From Epichloe hybrida (taxonomy: Eukaryota; Ascomycota; Sordariomycetes; Hypocreales; Clavicipitaceae): DNA of 64,000 nucleotides. Under the pieces are notes generated by a model. The model saw nothing but the letters and a program-made list of their open reading frames with translations. It made no database searches and had not been told where the DNA came from. This document shows, piece after piece, positions 54,238 through 64,000 of this stretch. The DNA is taken from assembly GCA_019022495.1 (NCBI GenBank), contig JAFEKR010000001.1, positions 2,418,001 through 2,482,000 of the forward strand. The letters are read 5' to 3'. Each line of letters opens with the position of its first letter. The stretch's first letter is position 1. A program made the translations under genes and the position numbers.

Positions 54238-57200
54238 TTAGAAGAACCGGCCCTTTTTCTTGGTCGCGGCAGGCTTCTTCTGGGAGGAGGATTCGCCGAG
54301 AATGTCATCAAAGGTCGCCCCAGACGTAGCCGCTGGTTTGGCCGTGGGCGCAGGACTGCTCACACGAGGAGGCGCCATGCCCACGAGGTTGCCTACAGAT
54401 GAGCTCCTGAAGCCAACGTGACTGCTCGGCGGGCGCGGGCCAATTGAGCTGCTCCGGTTGTGGCTTGCAAAGACATTGGGAGGTTCCAGCGGGACAGGCT
54501 CGAGGCCAATGGCGATGCTGGATCGTGAGAACTGCCGAGACCGCTGGGCAGGCGAAAGATTGCGAGGAGTCGGACGCAGAGCTGGCTGCGGGCCGCCCGG
54601 CGGCGGCGGTGATGGTGTGCCGGGACCTCCCACCGGCGGTGTGCCGAGTGATGGCTCCTCTCCAGGAAACAAGGGGGTCGGAGGCTGCAATGGCGACATG
54701 GGCGGTTCTTCTGGGAGCGGAGCCTCTGCTCCATCAAGGCCTTCCCACTGCTTCGCCGCAAGCCAGCAGTGGCTGCGATGATATGTAGCCTCGACACTGA
54801 ACATGACAGCGTCTGCCGAAAGCTCGACGAGGCCACCTCCGCCAGTGACCTCATACCACATCTTGCGTACTTGTTTGTCCTCGACCCAGGGCAGGTTACC
54901 CATGGGAGGCTCGCACAGGAAGTACTCGACTCCTTCGGTGTACTTGACTCCCGGCGCATCCACGACCAACATGGGAAGCGACTGCAGTACGGCGTAGAGG
55001 AACAGCCAGTAGCCGATACGTTGGTCCACCAGGTCCTGTGTGACCTTGCCTCGGCCTTCCCGAATCTCGAACTCCTTGAACTGGTCCAAGAACGGCAGCT
55101 TGATCCGATTCGTGTCGTAGTTGTAAGCCTTGTTCAAAATGAGAATCAGTTCGTGCTCTTTGATCTTCTTTTCCATTCGATTCTGGTCCTTGACTGTCAT
55201 GCTGTCAAATGTTTCGTGGATTGCCTTCATCGATGGCAGCTGCGGAAGATCAAACGGAATCGGAGGCAGTACAGGAGGTTTCGATCGGTCAAACTCGGAA
55301 AGCATGTTTCGAAGCGCAGACGTCGTCATTTTGCTCGAAGCGTCAGAGATGGACGGGGCTTCGTCCATGACTCGACACGTGAGGTTGGTGCGGTCCACCA
55401 GCAAATCGTACAAGGCGCACATGTCAGAGTACAGCATCTTGAGGACGAGTCTGTTGAGCCCGCTTTCCGCAAATGGGTTCTTCTTGTTGCTAGCCTTCGG
55501 CGGCCAGCTTCCGAATGTCGACTTGTAATAGCCTAGGAGGAATTGCCGCATCCTGCCAAACGAGTTTCGCCACGTCTTGAAGTGCACCTGCCTCAGTTCC
55601 GGGATCGACGTGGAATTTGCGATGCCGGAAAACAGAGACGGGAACTCAAACTGCTCCAGGTGTTCGTTCACATTGTGCTGTCTGTTGACCAAGTCCAAAT
55701 GCGCCCTTTCCAACCTTTGGCGAGTGACGGCCGACACTTGCTCAAAAAGCGGCAGGTTCAGATCGAGAATGGCAGAGTACTTGCCCGCCGCGTGAGCAAA
55801 CGCCTCGTTGTACAAGTCGGCGCATCGCATTCGCTCGCCCAGAACGAGCGCCTCGACGGTTTTCTCGCGACTGAGTCGGCAATCCGAGAGAGCCAGCTGC
55901 TCCGAGTAAAAGCCAAAGCTGAGTTCCACTGCTTCCCCAAAGTTGCTGCCGTCGGGACTCGAGAAGCCGAATTCCTGCAGCAGCCCGGCAATCTCGACAA
56001 AGGCGTGGAACATGGTCGGGCGATGCTTGGTTCCGACAAGCGGCTGTCCGGTCAGGAACGCGAAGAGATTCCGAATGGCAATGAGCCTGTCGAGCTCTGC
56101 TTGAGCACCTTCGCCAGGTGCGCTCAGGTGGGCCGACGCTGTTGGTGGAGCGGCAGGAAGATACGAACGAAGGGCGCTTGGATCCTCCATCGCAGCATGT
56201 CCCGTGGAGGGTGAAGCGACCCGGGCAGCATCTTGTACAGTCAGATTGTCACGGCCACCGAAGCTCGTGGTTCGGTCCTGCGAGGCTGCATCTTCCTCGA
56301 CGTGACTATGGATCAATTCGTTGAAGACATACGAGGTACCGACGACGAATTCGGGGACTTTAAAAGAGGGTCCACACCCGGTGCCGCGTGGATACAAGTA
56401 GACATGGATATTGCCATTTTCGTTCCACAGTTCGGGGACCTTGTCCAATCAACGTTAGTGATTGCGTCACTCGCAGGGGAAGTGAGGGTGAAAGAAAAAA
56501 AGAAAAAAAAAAAAAAAAAAGAGAGAGACGAGCCCCACTGCACCTTTTCAGCATTCTTCAACAAGGACGGATTGTACTCTGGTTGAGCATCGTCCGACAT
56601 GACCCAGGCCTCGTATTTGCCTTCCTGGCCGACATTCATTGAATTGGGGCGAGACCGTCCTCCACCGGGTAGCCAACTGAGACGCAACCTGCCTCTTGTG
56701 GGGCTTTGGCTTCCATTGTGCGAAGAGGCAGACCGGACATTTGGTACTGATGCAGACGGCGCCAATGATGCCTGGGCAGAAACACTCCTACGGCCTCTCG
56801 AATCGGGATCAGGTGACGGTTGGTGGAGAGCGAGAGGACTGGGTTGCGAATCTGTGAGCTTGGGTTGGGACAATGAGTTGGTCCGTGGTCGGGATTGGCG
56901 CTGTTCCTTGTGTAGCTTGCCGCGTCTGTGAGTAGACTCGATGTCGGCGTCGGCATCAGCAGGCTCCTGCTTGGAAAACTTGGCACGTTGCGTCTCTGGA
57001 GACGGCGGAGCGGGTGTGAGGATTTCTGGTGGCTGGTGTGTGGAAAGGGAGAAGGTGAATTCGGGAAGTTCTTGGGCGTCGGATTGGGACACCGACACAG
57101 GAGGGTCAGCCCTTGATTGTGCTCGAGGGGATTCTTCTTCTTCTTCTTGTTCTTGTCGTTGTCGTTGCTGTTCTTGTTCTTGGATCAGAGGGAGGTTGTG

Positions 57201-57902
57201 CTGCAAGTCGTCCAAGGTCAAGGGCGCTGCTGATCTTGGGCTGCTGAAATCGACATCGACTTCTGACGCAGCGCAAGGCCGTGGTGGCGGCGTCTGAGGC
57301 GGCGACATCATGACGCCAACGGGTTTCCGCTGAACGGGCGGCTGTGGTGGGGACGAATCTGCGGTGTCCGTTGTGAGTGCGGGCATGAGGGATGATGCGC
57401 GTGCGTTCCAGGTGTTTGACTTTTGGAGACGAGGATGCAGAGGTGAAGTCGGCCTGGACGAGGCCTCGCGTTCTTCCTGGTGGGAGCAGGAGGAGTAGGA
57501 GCAGCAGTTGGAGGCGTAAGCGGAAGTGGAGGCGGAAGTGGAAGTGGAAGTGGAAGTGGATTTGATCGACGCGGCTGTGTTATTATTCGCCGTCCCAGCA
57601 GCTTTGTTGTCACTGTCAGGCACGGCAGGCGGCGCCTCTTGTTGGACGGGGTTGACCACCTTCCTGCCCCGAGGCAAGTGCCGGCTCGCCTTCTGCCATG
57701 GGGATTTCATGTTGCTCCTGTTCCTGGGCCGTTTGACGGGATCCGGGGACGAGGCTGCATTCGCATTCGCATTCGAATTCGAATTCGAATTCGAATTTGC
57801 ATTTGCATTTGCATTTGCATTTGAACCGGCATTGGATCGGAAGGAAGGAAAAGAAAACGAAGAAGGGAGTATGGTTGCTCGAAAAGACTTACTCGACGTC
57901 AT
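54238..57902 (-). CDS. DUF8004 domain protein
   Basis: Two exons (57902-56544 and 56439-54238) give 1186 residues; the junction NAEK/VPELWNENGNIHVYLYPR is phase 0 across a 104-bp intron. The first 450 residues are low-complexity: an Asn-Ala/Asn-Ser dipeptide repeat (about residues 28-48), then Ser, Pro and Gln-rich sequence. The second exon carries a long conserved region (about 450-1030) with GTSYVFNELIHSHVEE, LIAIRNLFAFLTGQPLVGTK, VEALVLGERMRCADLYNEAFAHAAGKY, and IRLPFLDQF-like segments. I associate this with the Pezizomycotina DUF8004 family. A Pro-rich tail ends in a basic KKPAATKKKGRFF. No enzyme motif or membrane segment is seen; the function is unknown. The start was set at MTSSKSFR; an in-frame ATG nine codons upstream is possible. 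Confidence 0.78.
57759..57821 (-). repeat. Hexanucleotide repeat coding for Asn-Ala/Asn-Ser
   Basis: About ten 6-bp units occur in three blocks (ATTCGC, ATTCGA, ATTTGC as written on +). They encode NA, NS and NA dipeptides near the N-terminus of the DUF8004 protein. The middle block makes overlapping GAATTC sites. Such a tract is prone to length change without frame loss. Confidence 0.8.
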
Positions 57903-60900
57903 ATTGGGCAACACCGTACACGCATGCATATGACCGTCCGGCCGGCAGGCAAGTAGAGTCTTCCCTGTTCAGCGACATGCAACACGAACACGATGCGACG
58001 AGCAGAAGGAGGAAGGAAGGAAGGAAGGAAGGAACGGTCGAGGCTCTGAACAGCCGCAGAATCGTCAAGAGGTTTTTGTTTCAATGGAAAGGTCGGCCGG
58101 CACGGACAAAGAAAGCAAAGACACTACAACTACAGTACATATTCCTGACCGACTGACCGACTGACTGACTGACTGACTGACTGACTGACTGGACCAGTTT
58201 GAGACAACAGGACAAGGAATGATGTTCCCGCGGAGAGCCGGGCACAGTCCAGGACAAGGAGCGCTATGCAGTCAGTACTCAATGCATGTGCATGACGAGA
58301 CATGGAATACGAGGAACGTGTTGTGGGTAGTACTGGGCACGCACTGGGTACGTACATACCTCTGGGCAGGTAAATATGTATGTATTACGGTTACTCAAAA
58401 GGCCGTCAGCCAATTTACAGACTAATAACGCCATTTTAGAATAGACTCAAGCTTTCGGGCGACGGAACACAGGAACGGCGGGGGGCGCTGGTCTTGGAGT
58501 GGACACGCCAAGTTGCGCGATGACGTCGACGTTTTGCTGGAAAGGGGTTGTCGCCTTGGTTGGCAGCTGGCAGCTTGGCAGCCGGCAGCCGGCAGCCGGC
58601 AGCGCAGGGAGAAAACGATGAGAGGATGAAAGAGAGAGAGAGAAAATGCGGCTGTGCGTAATGAATTCCAAGGACGATGCGGACGCGTCTGCTGAGGCTT
58701 GAGGCTTCACAGTCCAGTCCACGTCAAATCGAAAAATCGATCAGTTCCGCTCAGCAGCCTGCAATATTGTGTACATACATACCTGCGGGGTACTACATAT
58801 TACTCCGTACATACTTGCAGGCAAGCAAGGATGCCCTTTTCTCCGACGGACGGCAGGTGAATCGTCCTTGTGACAGCTGCTTGCTCATTTCATGCAAGAG
58901 CACGAGGCTCCAGCTCAGGGATGCTGCTGGCCCCTGGGTACGGAGTAGCGTAGCACCAGACCGGACCCGTCGTGGGCGCACGGACCAGCAGCAGCAGAGC
59001 CTCCCCACAGAGCTGACACAGAGCTGACACAGAGCTGAGAGAGACTGTCAGACAAACTCCGTCTTTTTTTCCTGTGCAAATCACCCTACTAAATCCTGCT
59101 CATTATTAAAAAAACTCGCAAGCGAAATTTAAGTGCCCCTCGTCAGTGCACCCTGTTATCGATCCCTGTAAATAGCCATATGTACACAAACAAACCATGT
59201 ACATACAATAGAAAGTGCAGGAAAGGCACAGAACTAGAGGGGCCCGGCTGCACGACCTTATTACGGCCCTCTTCCAAGCGTGGACGTTTTTTGGTCTGCT
59301 GCGAACCTTGTTCGATACGCAGCTCGTAGATGACTTAAAAAATTAAAGCAGAGGGCAGTGAACCTAGCTGGTCAGACGCCCTTGTCAAGTGGCATCACAG
59401 GACGGGCATGAGTCGGTCGACCGGTCGGTGGTGAGGATGCTTCTTGCAGACACCGACGTGAATCCTAACCACGAGGATTGTTTCGGTCGAACACCTTTAT
59501 AGCCCCGCCCCTTCTCATTCTGTTGCCTTCCCTAGAGGGGATAGGCGCCACAGACTGCACTAATAAGGCGGAACCGTCTTCCTCGCATTTACATAGAATA
59601 CGACCTTCCTGGGATGCGACGCCGTCGAGTGTATTCAAGAGCCCGGACAGCGAGACCGCATCAACTATTTTCGTGGTGTATGTACATATATTTTATGTGA
59701 CAGACACATTCGGGACTGCTCACCAAGGAAAAACACCCTCAGTCACTGGTACACAAGGGTGCTGGCGGGTCTGCATCAACGAACCTCTTTGAGGTCACGC
59801 TCTGATGCTGCCTGTATTAGTGCTATACCGTAGGGTTACCAGAGCATGAAGCTCAACGTACGTGGATGAATAGAAATCAGCCCTATAGCAGTGATGCACA
59901 TGATCGACACAAATCTCGAATCGAAGTACACGATCCAGATCAAGCTGAAATTTGTACGTTGTAGAAATGCTGCCCGTATGGGGCATGAGGGCCCGCCCCA
60001 AACTTCAGACTTGAGACTTCGCCGAAAGGGCTATACTGCCACTCGGAGGGGCGCAGGCTGCGCTTGACGTGCGAACCATCAACATGGTAGTACTTTCGCT
60101 CCGTTGTAATTCTGAAGCAGTCTTTTTCACGTCGGTCATTGAGCATGGAGTTTGTAATCGGAGGCATTGCAACAGAGTATGAAGTTTGATTTTGGAAGAT
60201 GGACCAGAAATGAGTCAAGGAGAGGAAGGTTATAATTTCTGGTTGGGGTGTAACAAGCGGGGCATCTCTCATCTCTCATCTCTTAAACGAACGTTGTGTT
60301 GGGGCCGTTGTTGCCCGAAAAAAAAACAGGCGCAGCCAACCATTTATCGCGCTGAGAGGCGCCGGGCAGCTAACCAGGTAGGTTATTAATTGCATCAGTT
60401 GGTGAGATTGCTGAGTTGATGGTGAAGGAGTCCAGGCACCAATTAATCCCACCAATTAAGCAGTCATTGCAGTCCCATTCCCTACAGTACATGTAAGCGT
60501 ATAGAATTCCATGTGGGACAATATGGACAATAGCTGTTTTTGCCGCGACTAATCCGTATATGTTGCGTCGCTTTTCGCCCAAAGTACGGAGTACTGCGAG
60601 TAGCGTTGCTTGCTGAGTCGGTCAAAGCGGCAAAACCTCGGCGAACTCGTCCTCGCACCCAATTTTCATCTTCATAATGCCCACGTTGCCAATATAATAA
60701 ATTGAACAAGTCTGACCAAAGTCCAATCTGCGAGTTGAAGGAAAATTGCCCCAAGGTTGGTCAGAGCATATTCCTCATCCAAGTCTCGGCCCTGTATGCA
60801 GGAGTACCTCGTGTAACCCATGTAATACAACATGCTTTTCGCGACGTCAGCCAAGAGGCGACGCGAATCTATCTCCTTCTTCTAGGCCGTTCCGCCTCCG

Positions 60901-62400
60901 TGAACCACACGCCAGCAAGTCCATTTCAGTCTTATTACCATCTCATCTCCATAATCAAACGATCAATGCACGTGAGAAAAAGGCCTTTGTCCCACAATTT
61001 CGTTGTCTTACTTCCCTGCACCAGTGAGAATAGAGACCCACATTCTACGGACTACACCACAAGACATGTAGTTTAGAAATTGAAGAATTATTACATCTAC
61101 AGCAACTTTCTTGGCGGATCGTAGCCCTCGACAGCGCATGCACTTCAAGTAATTTCAACTTCATCGTGACACGTCCCAAGACATGACCACTGTGCAGACA
61201 AACGATGCCGTGACAATAGTAAGATGAGATGGGGCCCATCCCGCGTGGCGCCAGATTGGACCGAGTAACCAACCACCTCATCCTTTCCGGGCAACATTCC
61301 AGAACGTTGTTCTCTGTCCTGCAGGGAGGGCAACGGCAACCTACCACAGCACGTACCGTCCACGTGATGTCAACTTGCCTAATTGGGATGCCCGGGGTGC
61401 AGAAGGAGAGGAACAAATGCAGCAATTAAATGATAATGACCGGATGGTGCTCACTGCTGCGCAAGATGCAGCGGCAACTGACATTTTCCATTCAATCGAC
61501 CACAGACCACATACATGCCTCTTCTGTGATAACTTATAAGAGCATGGTTTGGATGTGGACTCGGTAAAAGTATATCGCTTGCCCAGATGAGCTCGAGTTG
61601 CCGTGGTTGAGACGGGGAACGGCGTAAATATTGCCATTGTAGCCGGGCTGTTCGGAAACCCCTCAACCTAACAGGAGTGAACAAATATACCCATACTTAA
61701 CTCGCCATGTCGTGTGTTGTACATATGCTTTGCACGGACTCTCATATCCCCATGACCGGAGAACCGTGCCACCAGTATTCAAAGCTTGCACAGGGGGTTG
61801 ACTTCCTACCATGCATGGGTCGCTCTCCCACAAAACAAACCCCAGGTTGATCAACTCCTATACCTTTTTTTTTTCGAAGACAGAGTCCCCTGGTAAAAAA
61901 AGAAATGCCCATGTGAACTTCTCCAAAGACGTTTTTGCTCCCCCCGTCATCTCCAAGGTCGTGTTACCGAGCGTGTGGTAGCGCCAGATCTTGCGTTGTC
62001 CCCTGCTTCCAGATGGCCAGGATACACCAGGGGTTTCGCTCTTGCGCCCACACAAGTCGTCGGCCTTCGTTCTGACTCAGGGGAGAGGGGGGGCGAAGCG
62101 GCGGGGACGAACCCTATTTATTAGCTTACCATTAATCAGGCCTTACCGCTTTTTCTGTCTTTCTTTTCTTCCGTAAATTTCGGGGAGGGTTTCCAGTCTT
62201 TTCTCTCTTTCCAACCAGGCCCTCAAGAAGAATCGCACACCCCGAGCACTCAAACATCACCACTAGACTCGTTGTGATATAGTGGCAAGTCCTTATCTCG
62301 GTCCCATTGGCTGCTCCTCTGCCCACGCATTGTCCCTTGTTCTTTTGAATCACCGGCGCAGGGGCTAAAATGAGTGTTGTTTTATGGTGCCATGTGGTCC
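57903..62400. other. 4.5-kb gene-poor intergenic region
   Basis: No convincing coding region on either strand. Features seen: GGAA tetranucleotide tract (58013-58034), GACT tetranucleotide tract (about 58147-58192), CCGGCAG repeats near 58580-58600, and three TACGGAGTA copies (58801 and 58939 region, 60585). Short open frames such as 60702-61076 (+) have no recognisable domain. A non-coding transcript cannot be excluded. Confidence 0.5.
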
Positions 62401-62410
62401 GTATAAAAAG
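62401..62410 (+). promoter_or_regulatory. TATA-like box upstream of the last gene
   Basis: GTATAAAAAG is followed by a pyrimidine-rich stretch of alternating CTTTCT-type sequence (about 62455-62520). Together they resemble a fungal core promoter. If used, the 5' leader of the gene at 63439 would be about 1 kb. Confidence 0.4.
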
Positions 62411-62799
62411 TTGAACGACTCCTGCCTCGTGGCGTTATCGTGGATCTCCTTGATTTCTCTTTCTCTTTCTCTTCCTGTTCATATTCTCCTGCTTTCTCTT
62501 CCCTTTCTTGCCTCCCTCTTTGCATCCCGGGACAGGCGACTCGTGCCGTAGTGAGAGCTATCTGTGAAAGCTTTCAATGGCGTTGCTTCTTTGATCTGAA
62601 GTGTCCGAATCGACGACTCACAACCCGCAACGAATGTTGGCGGTCCAACTCTCTCATTGGCTTGCTCGCAATGGAACCCTGCTAGCATCACCCGATATGA
62701 TAGTTACCTTCCGCTCAAAAGATACCCAAGCGGCTCTGCAACTTCTTTTTCCTTTTCTTCTTGCGCTCAGACACGTCACGGCAGCACGTCAATGTAAAA

Positions 62800-62801
62800 T
62801 A

Positions 62802-62840
<39 letters not shown>

Positions 62841-62841
62841 A
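62800..62841. repeat. (CCAG)n tetranucleotide repeat
   Basis: About ten CCAG units, trailing into GCAGGCAGG and CAAG repeats up to about 62870, in the presumed 5' leader of the last gene. Confidence 0.8.
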
Positions 62842-63438
62842 TGCAAGCAGGCAGGCAAGCAAGCAAGCAACCTAGACCTCGCCACGGCAGACTCCAGTCC
62901 TATCCTCCAGACTCCGCCGAAAGTTCGAAATCGGCAGCAGGGGAATCCAGATCCAGGAAGATAAAGAGAGCTGCGGGCACGAACCATTCACCGAAATGAC
63001 CACCATCGTCAAAACTTGCATGATGATGCCCCTTCTCATGGCGTTCTCTTTCGGGATGTCACCTGACTGCGTCGAAATCGCGGGTCCAAGCTTGTCATGG
63101 TCAAAATCGGTGTGGGACATGGTTTCCATTGGCCCAGTGTAGTGGGTCAGAGAGTCGAATTGGCCAATCAAAGTCCCATCATCCACCGAAAATGCCCGTC
63201 TTGGTGATGGTGTAAGTCGATGGTCAACGGCAGAGCCTCCTCAAACGCCAAAGTATAATCTCTCTCGTGACAGGCAGACCTCCTGAACCGAACAATCTTA
63301 CACAGATTACCTGGGAGCAATTGGGCATCTTCACTTTATTGCCATCTGACAGGAACACCCCCCTTCGTGTCCAATTCGTCCCAGAAGCTAGCCAAGGTCC
63401 CACTACATCCCCCGTGACTTACACGGGGAACATCAAAC

Positions 63439-64000
63439 ATGGATGCAAGCACAAGCATGGCGTTTTCCCGACTTGGACAGGAAGTCCCCCGTTACTCTTC
63501 ATCCCCGGTCGTCGAAGAGGAGCTTTTCGATGAGATATTCGATTGGGGGCTCTACTGCGAGTCCACACGGGAGCTAGAACCTTCCCACTTCCCCGGCCGT
63601 CACACGCCGCAGCACCTTTCCAAGCTCAAAACCCAGTTCTCTCCCACATCTCTTGACCTTGGCAGTCTTGCCATCAACGATCTGCAATCAGACTTTGGCA
63701 GAATGAAAACTCGTTTGCGGTCTGATGATGACACGGCCACCACCTCTGACTACTCGGGGCACTCCCCTCCCGACTTGGTCCAGGGAGGAGGCAGCACCTC
63801 ACCTTCGGATCACTCCGGATCCGTCTTTCTCGACCACACTGAAGAGCGTACAATCCCTGTTAATGTTACCCTTCAGGAAGTGCAAGCCCAAGATGATGAA
63901 TGGACCTATCCGCAGACTGTTGTTGATCCAGCCAAGGCTGCTCGTCGCGGGTATCCTGCTCATATTCTCGTCCAAGGAGAGTACGCCGGCCTTCAGGCGG
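63439..64000 (+). CDS. 5' part of an unrecognised gene, cut by the window end
   Basis: From ATG at 63439 the frame stays open for 187 codons to the end of the window. The protein begins MDASTSMAFSRLGQEVPRY, followed by an acidic/aromatic segment EEELFDEIFDWGLYCESTREL and PSHFPGRHTPQHLSKLKTQF. Then comes a Ser/Asp-rich stretch (SDDDTATTSDYSGHSPPD) and a more regular part, IPVNVTLQEVQAQDDEWTYP, running to the edge. I do not recognise the family. The disordered, Ser-rich N-terminus and long upstream leader would suit a regulatory protein, but this is a guess. Codon usage and composition match the other genes. An intron or an upstream coding exon cannot be excluded. Confidence 0.65.
   Translation, partial: MDASTSMAFSRLGQEVPRYSSSPVVEEELFDEIFDWGLYCESTRELEPSHFPGRHTPQHLSKLKTQFSPTSLDLGSLAINDLQSDFGRMKTRLRSDDDTATTSDYSGHSPPDLVQGGGSTSPSDHSGSVFLDHTEERTIPVNVTLQEVQAQDDEWTYPQTVVDPAKAARRGYPAHILVQGEYAGLQA

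Noticed and set aside
60702..61076. 124-codon open frame as a gene
   Set aside because: No domain, poor coding character, and overlapping open frames on the other strand.
62800..62870. CCAG/GCAGG repeats as a CRISPR-like array
   Set aside because: Plain microsatellite without spacers; nuclear fungal DNA.

Overview
This window is nuclear DNA of a filamentous ascomycete. The protein-coding genes carry short GT-AG introns (about 43-300 bp, mostly 60-100), intergenic DNA is rich in microsatellites, and gene content (MED16, AICAR transformylase/IMP cyclohydrolase, Rad17, CSN4, questin-oxidase family, DUF8004) is typical of Sordariomycetes. I think Hypocreales is most likely, possibly Clavicipitaceae, but the sequence alone does not prove it. 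Two very AT-rich blocks (about 12.85-25.0 kb and 40.2-45.06 kb) are almost free of CA/TG dinucleotides and full of TAG/TAA stops where tryptophan or glutamine codons stood. That is the signature of repeat-induced point mutation (RIP).

Layout. 0.7-1.05 kb: relic of a D-lactate dehydrogenase-type FAD enzyme (-). 1.5-4.8 kb: Mediator subunit 16 (+). 4.8-8.3 kb: gene-free DNA with a recurring TACGGAGTA motif. 8.3-12.0 kb: large coiled-coil protein (+). 12,718-25,065: a three-level nest of retroelements. A Copia element (269-bp LTRs, perfect 5-bp target duplication) contains a chromodomain Gypsy element (270-bp LTRs), which contains a 534-bp TRIM-like element (171-bp LTRs, perfect 5-bp target duplication). 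25.3-27.8 kb: family X DNA polymerase (+). 28.5-29.5 kb: peroxisomal PXMP4-like protein (+). 30.1-31.5 kb: COP9 signalosome subunit 4 (+). 31.7-32.7 kb: SGNH hydrolase (-). 33.1-35.1 kb: bifunctional purine enzyme (+). 35.6-38.3 kb: Rad17 clamp loader (-). 38.7-40.0 kb: questin-oxidase family protein (-). 40.2-45.06 kb: second AT-rich relic block with a hAT-type MITE and two coding-like minisatellites. 45.4-47.0 kb: UBE3D/HECT-like E2-binding protein (+). 47.0-48.3 kb: SNF2 helicase pseudogene. 51.0-53.1 kb: F-box protein (+). 54.2-57.9 kb: DUF8004 protein (-). 58-63.4 kb: gene-free DNA leading to the 5' end of an unrecognised gene that runs off the window (+).

The genes are mostly housekeeping functions (transcription, DNA repair and checkpoint, ubiquitin/COP9, purine synthesis). 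They do not form an evident pathway cluster. The most informative part is the retroelement nest. In all three elements the two LTRs of a pair differ by transitions in mirror image: the outermost ends of each element are spared and the inward parts are mutated. Both Gypsy-class elements carry, just inside the 5' LTR, a short sequence complementary to a site within their own LTR, as in Tf1/sushi self-priming. The Copia element instead has a binding site matching an initiator-tRNA anticodon arm. These readings come from by-eye alignment and need computational confirmation.
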